A DNA stretch of 20,862 bases, taken from positions 1-20,862 of the forward strand of contig CAJONH010000020.1 in assembly GCA_905235825.1 (NCBI GenBank), read 5' to 3'. This document shows, piece after piece, positions 1 through 7,206 of this stretch; position 1 is the first letter of the stretch; the number at the start of each line of letters is the position of its first letter. The position numbers were made by a program, and so were the translations under genes. The notes under the pieces are model-generated. The model did no database searches and was not told where the DNA came from. It saw only the letters and a program-made list of their open reading frames with translations. The DNA is from Candidatus Gastranaerophilales bacterium (GTDB taxonomy: Bacteria > Cyanobacteriota > Vampirovibrionia > Gastranaerophilales > Gastranaerophilaceae).

Positions 1-2925
1 GGTTATTTGAGATGCTTCATCAAAGACAATAACGTCAAAACCTTCTTTTGATACAGGCAGATATTGTGCAACGGATAACGGTGACATCATTAAGCAGGGA
101 GTTAAAGTTTTAACGGCATTTCCCGCTTCCGATAATATTTTTCTTACAGGTTTTATCTGTCTTTGTTTTTGCATTTCTCTGTTTAATAATTTCCATTCCG
201 CCGATAAATTTTTACCGTCTTTATCCGGAATTTTTTCCGATAATTTTGCTTGAATATATTGTATTGTCAGTTTTTGAATTTCATCATCCAGTTTAATGAA
301 TTTTTTTATTTTATCGGAATGCTGTAAACCTGTGAAATCTTTTAAAATTTGATTTTTAGTCAATATTGTATTTATAAACCAACTGCAATAAGATACAAAA
401 AAGATAGTTTCAATATTATCGGCAGAATATTTTTCCAAATTATCAATCAACGGTTTTAAATCATGTTTTACCGCTTCTTTTTTCAGTTTTTGAAGATAAC
501 ACCAATCCTTTAAACTGCCTTCATTTTCCGATATTTCATTCAGTAAATCGTTAAATAATTCTATTGTGTTTAGTTTTTCAAATTTCAAAATGTCTTCTTC
601 ATTGTTATCGGAGCATAAAACTTTTAATTTACGGTAGTTATCTTCAAATTCAGTATATTTTCTTTCAAATGAATATACAGCTTTGTTTGAATTAAAAAAA
701 TCCCTGCCTTTTATTAACAGTTGATTTAATTTTTTACTTAAAATATTTCGTTCCGCTGTATCTTTCGATAAATTTACCAATATCCGCCATAATCTTTTTG
801 CTAAATTAACGGAATTTTGAAGTTCTTCTATATTTGAATTTTCCTCATTCCAAACTTTAACATCTTTTAAAAGTTCGTTTAAACGGAGTAAGTAATCACC
901 CTGCTCTTTCATTTCCACAATAATTCGGGCATCATCGGGCATAACGATATTACCCTTTGCCCCTGCTTTTTTCAGTTCGTTTTTAATCAAAAATTTATCA
1001 ATTGAGGCTGATATAAAATTTTTTCCGTTAGTATAATTCCATTTTTTTATTAAATCATTTCCGTCTGCTTTTTTCCATATATTTAAAGGACAATCAAAAT
1101 GAAGCCGTGTTTTTAATTTTATTAAATTATTTATCTGTATAATTCCGTTTTCCAATGCGTCAATTATATCTTCCGCATTTTCTTTAAAAGCATAATTTGC
1201 CGTATTTACAGACTTATCTTTTAATATTTGAACTAATTCAAACATATTTTTTATTATATCAATATTTATTTTCGGAATATTTATATTAAATACATTTAGG
1301 ACTTCACTGCAGGAATTATATAATTCGGGCAGAAATTCAGTTAAACTTTGTATTTCTTTAATGATATTACCGGATAATGCAGGTGCCCACTCGCTTTTTG
1401 AAATATATTTAAACGTGTTTAAATTATACAAATTTTTGCATATTTCCGTTTGTATTTGAATTTTATGAACAATCTCTTTTATTTGGTTATATTCATTAAT
1501 GGAATGAACATTCGGATTATCCCACTGAAATTGGATTAAATCAGTAAATTCAAAGTTTTTTATGCATACACCCATAGCTTGATAAGGAGTCAATCCGTTT
1601 GAATATTCTTTATGAATTTCTTTAACGGTATCGTTGAGTTCATTTCTTATTTTTAAAAGTTCATTAGATTTATTTTTACGTTTTTTTTCTATGTCTTTTT
1701 CCGTTGAAACACTTTCCCAAGAGCGTTTTAATTGATTAATAACATCTTTTTTGTTTGCTTTATTTGAATGTAATTGCAGGCAAAAATTACCCAGTCCAAT
1801 CTGTTCCAGTCTTCTGTATACAACTTCAAGTGCCGCCATTTTTTCGGAAACAAAAAGAACTGACTTGCCTTTTGCAGTTAAATGAGCAATTAAATTGGAT
1901 ATTGTTTGACTTTTACCTGTTCCCGGAGGGCCTTCAATAACAAAACTTTTTCCTTTATCGGCTGCCGCTATAACAGCTAATTGAGAAGAATCGGCAGATA
2001 AAGGAACAAAAAAATCTTCGGGCTTATATAAATCATCCAATTTTTCGGGAGAAATAAAATCCCCGTCATCAGGAAACTGTTTCGTTTTATCAATTACGGC
2101 GGAAACAATGGGATGATTGAGCATTTCTTCCGTTCTGTCCGTTAAATCTTTCCACATAAGATATTTATTAAAAGAAAAATGTCCTAAAACGACTTCTTCA
2201 ACCACTTCAAATCCGTCATTATTTGCTACAGCTTCTTTTACAACATTCCAAATCTTTTGTATATCTAACCCGCTTTCATCCGTTGGCAATTCATTATCTA
2301 AATCAGGCAAAACAATATTAAAATCCTGTTTAAGCATTTCTGATAATGTTGTATTAAATCTTGATTCATCCTCATGTGCAGATAATTTTACTCCGTTTTG
2401 AATTGATGTACGGTCTAACTTTACGGGATACAATACTAAAGGTGCGTGATAAATTTTATCGGTTTTATCATTTTTTCTCCAATTCAAAAAACCGATTGCC
2501 AAATATAATGTATTCGCTCCTCCGTCCTCTAATATGGATTTCGTTTTTCTGTATAAAGCAATTAATTGCGAATTAAGTTTATCGGCAGAAACATTAACCG
2601 GTAATTTTTTTTCTTTCAATGCATTAAGTGCTTTTTCTTGAAGAATACCATTATCACTGTTTAAAAGTCTTAAATCGGGAGATATTTTTGTATCTAATAC
2701 CGTTTCGGCAGAAACTAAACTTATTTTTGAACCGTCAGCCAAAAAATCTTCCAGTTTTGAGGGATTAGGACATAAAACGACAAGATTGCCTTTATTTATT
2801 TTACAATTTAACAAAGGGTTACTTGTAGATAAATTCAAAAGTTTTTTCTGCCATATATTTAATCTTGTATTTATGTTATTTACATTACAGCTTTGTTCTT
2901 CATTAGATTTATATAATTCACTCAA
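1..2925 (-). CDS. DUF4011-type superfamily 1 helicase, N-terminal 975 residues (partial)
   Basis: Open without a stop from 2925 to the left edge, so the C-terminus lies outside. The start is TTG at 2925: an in-frame TAA lies a short way upstream, no ATG is available, and GGAG sits about 8 nt ahead. Residues about 25-40 read WQKKLLNLSTSNPLLN, the usual opening of DUF4011 proteins. The Walker A loop GPPGTGKS is at about 332-339, followed by SNLIA; Walker B (FDVIVFDEAS) is at about 962-971. The roughly 620 residues between them are lysine/glutamate/asparagine-rich and look helical, the large insertion typical of this UPF1/SETX-like helicase group. Full-length members commonly end in further helicase motifs and a Vsr-like nuclease or DUF3320. 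Many occur in defence islands, but this is only family knowledge; no partner defence gene is visible. A 43-bp gap separates it from the upstream flavoprotein on the same strand, so the two may be cotranscribed. Confidence 0.88.
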   Translation of the reverse strand, partial: MSELYKSNEEQSCNVNNINTRLNIWQKKLLNLSTSNPLLNCKINKGNLVVLCPNPSKLEDFLADGSKISLVSAETVLDTKISPDLRLLNSDNGILQEKALNALKEKKLPVNVSADKLNSQLIALYRKTKSILEDGGANTLYLAIGFLNWRKNDKTDKIYHAPLVLYPVKLDRTSIQNGVKLSAHEDESRFNTTLSEMLKQDFNIVLPDLDNELPTDESGLDIQKIWNVVKEAVANNDGFEVVEEVVLGHFSFNKYLMWKDLTDRTEEMLNHPIVSAVIDKTKQFPDDGDFISPEKLDDLYKPEDFFVPLSADSSQLAVIAAADKGKSFVIEGPPGTGKSQTISNLIAHLTAKGKSVLFVSEKMAALEVVYRRLEQIGLGNFCLQLHSNKANKKDVINQLKRSWESVSTEKDIEKKRKNKSNELLKIRNELNDTVKEIHKEYSNGLTPYQAMGVCIKNFEFTDLIQFQWDNPNVHSINEYNQIKEIVHKIQIQTEICKNLYNLNTFKYISKSEWAPALSGNIIKEIQSLTEFLPELYNSCSEVLNVFNINIPKINIDIIKNMFELVQILKDKSVNTANYAFKENAEDIIDALENGIIQINNLIKLKTRLHFDCPLNIWKKADGNDLIKKWNYTNGKNFISASIDKFLIKNELKKAGAKGNIVMPDDARIIVEMKEQGDYLLRLNELLKDVKVWNEENSNIEELQNSVNLAKRLWRILVNLSKDTAERNILSKKLNQLLIKGRDFFNSNKAVYSFERKYTEFEDNYRKLKVLCSDNNEEDILKFEKLNTIELFNDLLNEISENEGSLKDWCYLQKLKKEAVKHDLKPLIDNLEKYSADNIETIFFVSYCSWFINTILTKNQILKDFTGLQHSDKIKKFIKLDDEIQKLTIQYIQAKLSEKIPDKDGKNLSAEWKLLNREMQKQRQIKPVRKILSEAGNAVKTLTPCLMMSPLSVAQYLPVSKEGFDVIVFDEASQIT

Positions 2926-2968
2926 TAATTCTTCTCCGATTTTGTTTTTTTATTGTCAAAAATTGTAA

Positions 2969-3517
2969 TTATATGGATTTACCCAAATTATATGCTTGTT
3001 TCAGGTAGTCGGTATTATCTAAATCAGAACCGTTTGAAATTCCTGTTGCGTTAACTGTTCCGATATTATCCATATTCAGCCATTCTAAAATTGCGGAATA
3101 ATGCTTTTGTAATGATTTTACGGTATATTCTCCCGTATCATGCTGTGAAGACAATAATACAGCTTTCATTTTTTTGTTTGTCAGCTGAGTATTAATGCTG
3201 TAAAAACGGTCTATAACCCTTTTTATTTGTGCAGAAAATCCAAAATAATACAATGGAGTCGCAAAAACAACTATATCAGAAGATAAAAGATTTTCCCGAA
3301 GTTCGGCAAAATCGTCTTTAAATACACAAGGTACAGATGGATTATCCATTCCCATATTGCAATGATTACAGCCGATACAAAAATGTACATCTTTAAAATG
3401 CGAGTTAAATCTGTATACTTCATGTCCGTTTTCCGATGCACCATTGATGAATTCATCAGCCAATCTTGCACTTCCGCCGTTTTTTCTTGCACTTCCCGTA
3501 ATAACAGTTATTTTCAT
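2969..3517 (-). CDS. Flavodoxin-fold NAD(P)H-dependent FMN reductase / iron-sulfur flavoprotein family
   Basis: 182 residues from ATG at 3517, chosen because AAAGGAG lies about 6 nt upstream and the family normally begins with the MKITVITGS strand; a longer frame to 3580 adds an unlikely tail. TGSARKNGGSA (about 7-17) is the FMN-phosphate loop. DIVVFATPLYYFGFSAQIKR (about 81-100) is the conserved flavin/dimer segment of the NADPH-dependent FMN reductase family. Cys47, Cys50, Cys53 and Cys64 form a C-x2-C-x2-C-x10-C cluster like the compact motif that holds a 4Fe-4S cluster in iron-sulfur flavoproteins. Likely a soluble FMN-dependent redox protein; the electron partner and substrate cannot be told from the sequence. 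It lies directly upstream of the helicase on the same strand. Confidence 0.85.
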   Translation of the reverse strand: MKITVITGSARKNGGSARLADEFINGASENGHEVYRFNSHFKDVHFCIGCNHCNMGMDNPSVPCVFKDDFAELRENLLSSDIVVFATPLYYFGFSAQIKRVIDRFYSINTQLTNKKMKAVLLSSQHDTGEYTVKSLQKHYSAILEWLNMDNIGTVNATGISNGSDLDNTDYLKQAYNLGKSI

Positions 3518-3603
3518 TTTAACTCCTTTATCATTCTTATATTTTGTTATATTCAATAATTCTATGTTACCATAAATCAATAAGAGTAACAGATAAAATC
3601 AGA

Positions 3604-3653
3604 ATATGAAATATTGCATAATAAATTGTACTGTTTCCGCCAAAGAAGAAGCA
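3604..3653 (+). repeat. Left copy of a 50-bp direct repeat (5' end of cutA)
   Basis: Identical over all 50 bases to 4249-4298, at a spacing of 645 bp. It contains the cutA start codon and first 16 codons, then diverges at once, so this copy is a dead cutA stub. The next bases complete GCAGTAGGGTA (3651-3661), which is the left arm of the palindromic repeat seen at 17299, 18984 (reverse) and 19537 (reverse). The pattern resembles an att-like duplication or an insertion that restored the gene at its far end. Confidence 0.9.
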
Positions 3654-3730
3654 GTAGGGTACAATTTTTTACACCGGAATTGCTAACATGTAAACATTTA
3701 TTCCAAACCCCTAAAAAAACACTTGAAAAA

Positions 3731-3757
3731 TTTTGAAAAAGAGTAATAATATATAAT
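3731..3757 (+). promoter_or_regulatory. Candidate promoter for the antisense RNA
   Basis: A perfect TATAAT at 3752-3757 is followed by a G-run from 3761. The -35 is poor: TTGAAA at 3733-3738 gives only 13 bp spacing and TTGAAA at 3723-3728 gives 23. The -10 match and its position just ahead of two hairpins are the main support. Confidence 0.45.
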
Positions 3758-3762
3758 ATCGG

Positions 3763-3840
3763 GGCGGTAGTTGCTCAAGCTACCAAACCTAATTTAAGAA
3801 ATCGAAGCAGCTTTTATCGTTTACGGTAAGAGCTGTTTTT
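3763..3840 (+). ncRNA. Candidate antisense RNA (type I antitoxin-like), two hairpins and a U-tract
   Basis: Predicted transcript of about 78 nt. Hairpin 1 pairs GGTAG (3766-3770) with CTACC (3780-3784). Hairpin 2 pairs 3806-3819 with 3824-3837 over 14 positions around a TTTA loop and runs into TTTTT (3836-3840), a good intrinsic terminator. Three of the 14 pairs are G-U in the plus-strand transcript and would be A-C mismatches on the minus strand, so the fold is better on the plus strand. The right half overlaps the last nine codons of the opposing small membrane ORF (3814-3894). That 3' overlap of convergent transcripts is the arrangement of known type I systems such as TxpA/RatA and BsrG/SR4. 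No expression evidence. Confidence 0.5.
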
Positions 3841-3894
3841 AATTATGTACATTATCAATAAAAGCAAAATTAATGTTAAATTGATGTTTTCCAT
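3814..3894 (-). CDS. 26-residue membrane peptide, type I toxin-like
   Basis: ATG at 3894 has a very strong ribosome site, AGGAGG with 6-7 nt spacing. The peptide starts MENINLTLILLLL, continues as an uninterrupted hydrophobic stretch (about residues 6-18, one membrane helix), and ends in the basic tail KNSSYRKR. Size, single helix and positive C-terminus match the pore-forming or membrane-disturbing type I toxins as a class; no named family is recognised. The leader contains TTCC-GATA-GGAA, in which the ribosome site could pair with upstream bases, as seen in toxins that hide their Shine-Dalgarno. Its 3' end runs opposite the predicted terminator of the plus-strand RNA. Alternative: a chance small ORF, though the ribosome site argues against it. 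Confidence 0.6.
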   Translation of the reverse strand: MENINLTLILLLLIMYIIKNSSYRKR

Positions 3895-4013
3895 AATTGA
3901 CCTCCTTCCTATCGGAACTATCGACCGAAATCGAAGTGGAATGTTGTGTCGAAGTTCTTTAGAAATTTAGGTTACTTTGCCCCTTTATTAAATTATCAAA
4001 GTTCAACCCCTCA

Positions 4014-4022
4014 ATCATACCA
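4014..4022 (-). promoter_or_regulatory. Extended -10 element for the toxin-like gene
   Basis: On the minus strand TG-G-TATGAT forms an extended -10 box, with transcription expected near 4008 and an untranslated leader of about 115 nt before the ATG at 3894. A weak TTGCTC -35 lies 19 bp upstream. Long structured leaders are usual for type I toxin messages. Confidence 0.4.
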
Positions 4023-4213
4023 CAAACTTAAAATATCCGAGCAAATTTCGTGATAAGCCGAATGAAATGAGGTGTGAGTGAATTTTTGTTCGGACGAGTT
4101 TTTCGTAAAGTTTAGGATTAATCCACGTTAAAGTTTTTTCAAGTTTAGTATTTTTATAAGTTTTTTCATTTTATCCGTATAAAAAAGAGGGAAGACTAAA
4201 AATACAAGGAATT
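4023..4213. other. Non-coding part of the 645-bp unit
   Basis: No convincing ORF, RNA gene or terminator is visible. The sequence is AT-rich with several T-runs on the plus strand. It separates the toxin-like promoter from the new cutA promoter. Confidence 0.5.
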
Positions 4214-4244
4214 TTGACTGTTTTTTTTATTTACGTGATACAAT
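4214..4244 (+). promoter_or_regulatory. cutA promoter, possibly leaderless
   Basis: TTGACT (4214-4219) and GATACA (4237-4242) are 17 bp apart; TACAAT (4239-4244) is an alternative -10 at 19 bp. Either puts the start of transcription at about 4249-4252, essentially on the ATG at 4251, and no Shine-Dalgarno is present. A leaderless message is the simplest reading. The stub at 3604 similarly has TAAAAT (3594-3599) six bases before its ATG. Confidence 0.5.
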
Positions 4245-4248
4245 AAAT

Positions 4249-4298
4249 ATATGAAATATTGCATAATAAATTGTACTGTTTCCGCCAAAGAAGAAGCA
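4249..4298 (+). repeat. Right copy of the 50-bp direct repeat (inside intact cutA)
   Basis: Exact copy of 3604-3653; here it is followed by the rest of a normal cutA gene. Confidence 0.9.
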
Positions 4299-4577
4299 TT
4301 AAAAATTGCGAAGGAGCTTGTTGATAGTAAATTAATCGCCTGCTGCAATATAATTCCGAATATAATTTCGGTATACAACTGGAATAATAAGCTGCAGGAA
4401 GATAATGAAGTTTTAATGATTATAAAAACAAAAGCAGAGCTTTTCGAAAATGTAAAACAAAAGATTTTAGAACTTCATTCCTATGAAGTTCCCGAAATTA
4501 TTAAAATTCCGATAGATGAGGGAAGTGAAGATTATCTTAATTGGATAGATAATCAAACGCTAAAAGGCAGTTTATGA
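4251..4577 (+). CDS. cutA: CutA1 divalent-cation tolerance family protein
   Basis: 108 residues, normal length for CutA1, a small trimeric cytoplasmic protein with a ferredoxin-like fold. Family landmarks are present in order: the first strand ending in CTVSAKEEA, AKELVDSKLIACCNIIP, SVYNWNNKLQEDNEV, LMIIKTKAELF, HSYEVPEIIKIPIDEG and YLNWI. CutA was named for copper tolerance in E. coli, but its biochemical role is still poorly settled. No Shine-Dalgarno precedes the ATG. The stop overlaps the next start as ATGA, so the downstream metallopeptidase is probably translated by coupling. The first 16 codons are duplicated 645 bp upstream. Confidence 0.95.
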   Translation: MKYCIINCTVSAKEEALKIAKELVDSKLIACCNIIPNIISVYNWNNKLQEDNEVLMIIKTKAELFENVKQKILELHSYEVPEIIKIPIDEGSEDYLNWIDNQTLKGSL

Positions 4578-5467
4578 TTTTTGATATTTTTAGGAAAAAA
4601 GAAAAAGAAGCTCCAAATGAATACCTTGTCAAAATGAGTTATGACAGAAGAAAGCCTGCAACAAAGCGTAATATTATTAATTATTTACGAAGTCTTGGCA
4701 TTGAGGTTAAAACAAATACAAAAGCCAGAGGAAACAACGGCTTATATCAGCATAACCGAATTGATGTTGCATCGGGATTAAAAGAAGAAAAAGCAATTGA
4801 AGTTTTAGTTCATGAGTTTGCACATTATATTCACAGTAAGATAGAAAAAGATATTTATAAAAAAGGCGGAAGTCTTGAAGTTTTATTTGATACAAAAGAT
4901 ATAAAAGAAATAAAAAAAGAACTTGTCAGCGTTACAAATATAACAGATAAAAATATGAAACTTGAAGCATTTATAAATGCGAAAAAAGAAATCTCGGATA
5001 AAATAAAAAGTATGCAAAAAGCTATTCAGCGTGATTTCCCCGATTTTCAGCGTTCTAAAAAATTTATTCCGTTTGAAAAATATATAAAAAACTCTGATGC
5101 AAAATATCTTTTAAAATATGATGCAATAAGACTTATAAAAGGTTGGTTTGTAAAAAAAGAAATAATAATCAGTGTTAAAAATATTGAAACTGATTTCCCT
5201 CAAATGCCTCAAGCCTTTCAAATTTATATTAAACTTTGCTCTTTAAAGAGAAAACAGACAAGAATTACACGAAGAATAAATAAACTAAATAAATATTATG
5301 AAAAACCTACAGAACTGTTTGCACGTTTTGTTCAGGGGTATTTTTCATGTCCTTCATCAATAGCAGCAATGGCTCCTTTGACTTGTAATAAATTTAGAAT
5401 ACTTTTAAAAAACGGTTATTATAAGGAACTGAAAGATTTTTTTGAAATCTTCGGTCATTTTTCATAA
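4574..5467 (+). CDS. HExxH zinc metallopeptidase, ImmA/IrrE-like
   Basis: 297 residues. VLVHEFAHYIH (about 77-87) contains the zincin HExxH, His80 and His84 as ligands and Glu81 as the catalytic base. A likely third ligand is Glu247 in PTELFARFVQGYF, the position and wording seen in ImmA/IrrE-like proteins, where a glutamate helix follows. The N-terminal third carries a basic segment (SYDRRKPATKRNIINYL) and no signal peptide or membrane helix, so it is probably cytoplasmic. The start overlaps the cutA stop by 4 bp. ImmA/IrrE-type peptidases often cleave a DNA-bound repressor, but no repressor gene is adjacent, so the substrate is unknown. The last 13 bases overlap the convergent glycosyltransferase. 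Confidence 0.75.
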   Translation: MIFDIFRKKEKEAPNEYLVKMSYDRRKPATKRNIINYLRSLGIEVKTNTKARGNNGLYQHNRIDVASGLKEEKAIEVLVHEFAHYIHSKIEKDIYKKGGSLEVLFDTKDIKEIKKELVSVTNITDKNMKLEAFINAKKEISDKIKSMQKAIQRDFPDFQRSKKFIPFEKYIKNSDAKYLLKYDAIRLIKGWFVKKEIIISVKNIETDFPQMPQAFQIYIKLCSLKRKQTRITRRINKLNKYYEKPTELFARFVQGYFSCPSSIAAMAPLTCNKFRILLKNGYYKELKDFFEIFGHFS

Positions 5468-7101
5468 ACAATTATTATAAACGGGGACTGTTTCTTCGTT
5501 TCAATATAGTTCAATTTTTCATCACATAATTTTTTTATATCAGTTAATGTCTTTATGGTTAATAAATCATTAAAAGAGGTTATCTCATAAAAATTTGTAT
5601 TTTTTAATAATTCTTTAAAGACTTCTTTATTATATGTTTCAAATTTATCATACATGGTTATTATAAATTTTTGGTGCTTTTTCATATCATTGATTATAAA
5701 ATTCATATATTGTTCCGTGTTTTCTGGAACAATATTGTCATAAAAATATTTATATAAGATATTTTTTCTTTTATCTAAATTGCAGGATTTAAAATCTTTT
5801 TCATATTGAAGCATTGTTTCCGAACGATATGCAAAATCTTTTAAAAGACTCACTTTATAAGTTTGAAAAGGTATATACTTATCTAAAATTTCACGTCTGT
5901 TCCATAATAGAATGTAATCATTTTTATTTACGGGAATTTCATTAATCATTCCGGCTAAAATTTTAAATCCGTTTCTGTTCTGCTTATATGCTGCTTGAGG
6001 TGAAAATATTAAAAAAAATAAATTGATAAATATAAACAAAACAACAATTGCTTTTGACTTATTAACATTCAATAAAGAAAATCCGTAAGACATTACAATT
6101 AATAAAGAAGGCATTATATCGGAAGCGTATCTGGGCAGAATTTTAAAATCGGTTATTTTAAAAGCAATTATTTCGGCAAGCAGAAAAAGCATTGAACCTG
6201 ATATTAAAACAAAGCAGAATTTATCTTTTTTTATTGCGGTAAATATACCAAAAATTGCACACAACAACGGCAATAATATAAAAAACAATACAGAAAAAGA
6301 AAAATGTGCAAATAATTTTGAAAAATAACCACAGGGATTATCCAACAAACTTTCAAGTACCGGAGTGAATAAATCCTGAAAAATTATAAAAATACTTGAA
6401 TAATCGCAGTAATAACCGTTTATTTGAGAAGTATATTTTTCAAAATTAAAAATTATAAATAAGAAAATCGGCAGACAAATAAGAAATATAAATAAATACG
6501 AATACAATAATTTTTTTAAATGTTGTTTTTTTAAAATAAAATACAATAAAACACCGAATAACACACCAAAAACATAAATAAAACCTATTGTATGAGTATA
6601 TATAATCATTGACGAACTTAAAATAAAATATAAATAATTTTTTTTATCATTAAAGTTATTTCTAAGTTTAATTATGCTAAATAAGTTAAGAGTAATAAGA
6701 AACAAAAGAAACGAATAAAGTCTTACCTCCTGTGAATAATATATAAAAAAACTGTTTACGGCAAAAACGGAAGCACAAATCAACCCGCAGTTTTTATCTT
6801 TCAATTCTTTCCCCGCAAAATAAGATATTACTACAGTTAAAAATCCGAATATAACGGAAAAAAGCCTTAAAGATAAATCGGAAAAAGAAAATATATTACT
6901 CCAAATATGTAAAAAAATTTGATATAACGGGAAATGAACATCTGTTTTTAAAGTATAGGATATAACGGAAAAAATATCATTTTGAACGGCTTCATTATAA
7001 GAAACGAGTTCGTCATACCATAATCCGCCCGCTTTATCGAGAAAGAGCAGTCTTAATACAGCTGCAATAATAAATATGATTATTAAAACCGTTTTGTTCA
7101 A
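5455..7101 (-). CDS. GT39/ArnT-like polytopic membrane glycosyltransferase
   Basis: 548 residues beginning with TTG at 7101; only a weak GGA precedes it. After a first membrane helix comes GLWYDELVSYNEA (about 26-38), the first-loop Asp-Glu motif of the PMT/ArnT dolichyl- or undecaprenyl-phosphosugar transferases (PMT_2 type). Then follow roughly ten hydrophobic helices up to about residue 365, and a soluble, charged C-terminal domain of about 180 residues that ends in QSPFIIIVYEK. Expected role: moving a sugar from a lipid carrier to a lipid or protein on the outer face of the membrane; the acceptor cannot be told. Its 3' end overlaps the metallopeptidase stop by 13 bp on the opposite strand. 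Confidence 0.82.
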   Translation of the reverse strand: MNKTVLIIIFIIAAVLRLLFLDKAGGLWYDELVSYNEAVQNDIFSVISYTLKTDVHFPLYQIFLHIWSNIFSFSDLSLRLFSVIFGFLTVVISYFAGKELKDKNCGLICASVFAVNSFFIYYSQEVRLYSFLLFLITLNLFSIIKLRNNFNDKKNYLYFILSSSMIIYTHTIGFIYVFGVLFGVLLYFILKKQHLKKLLYSYLFIFLICLPIFLFIIFNFEKYTSQINGYYCDYSSIFIIFQDLFTPVLESLLDNPCGYFSKLFAHFSFSVLFFILLPLLCAIFGIFTAIKKDKFCFVLISGSMLFLLAEIIAFKITDFKILPRYASDIMPSLLIVMSYGFSLLNVNKSKAIVVLFIFINLFFLIFSPQAAYKQNRNGFKILAGMINEIPVNKNDYILLWNRREILDKYIPFQTYKVSLLKDFAYRSETMLQYEKDFKSCNLDKRKNILYKYFYDNIVPENTEQYMNFIINDMKKHQKFIITMYDKFETYNKEVFKELLKNTNFYEITSFNDLLTIKTLTDIKKLCDEKLNYIETKKQSPFIIIVYEK

Positions 7102-7152
7102 TATAAATCCGTTCTGTTACGTATATTATAAATTAAACATGCTTTTACTCTT

Positions 7153-7181
7153 TTAATTTAAATAAAAGATGTTATTATAAT
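7153..7181 (+). promoter_or_regulatory. Promoter of the FlhA-C/DUF4177 gene
   Basis: TTAATT (7153-7158), 17 bp, TATAAT (7176-7181). The ATG at 7207 follows an AAAGGA ribosome site. Confidence 0.5.
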
Positions 7182-7206
7182 TATAACAGTTTATAAAGGA
7201 TTAAAA

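Noticed and set aside
1755..2968. Several plus-strand frames of 60-94 codons
   Set aside because: They lie opposite the continuous minus-strand helicase frame, have no ribosome sites and no recognisable content.
3271..3492. 73-codon minus-strand frame
   Set aside because: Out-of-frame shadow of the flavoprotein gene.
4150..4190. Short minus-strand peptide starting MKKLIKILN
   Set aside because: It stops after about a dozen codons and has no ribosome site.
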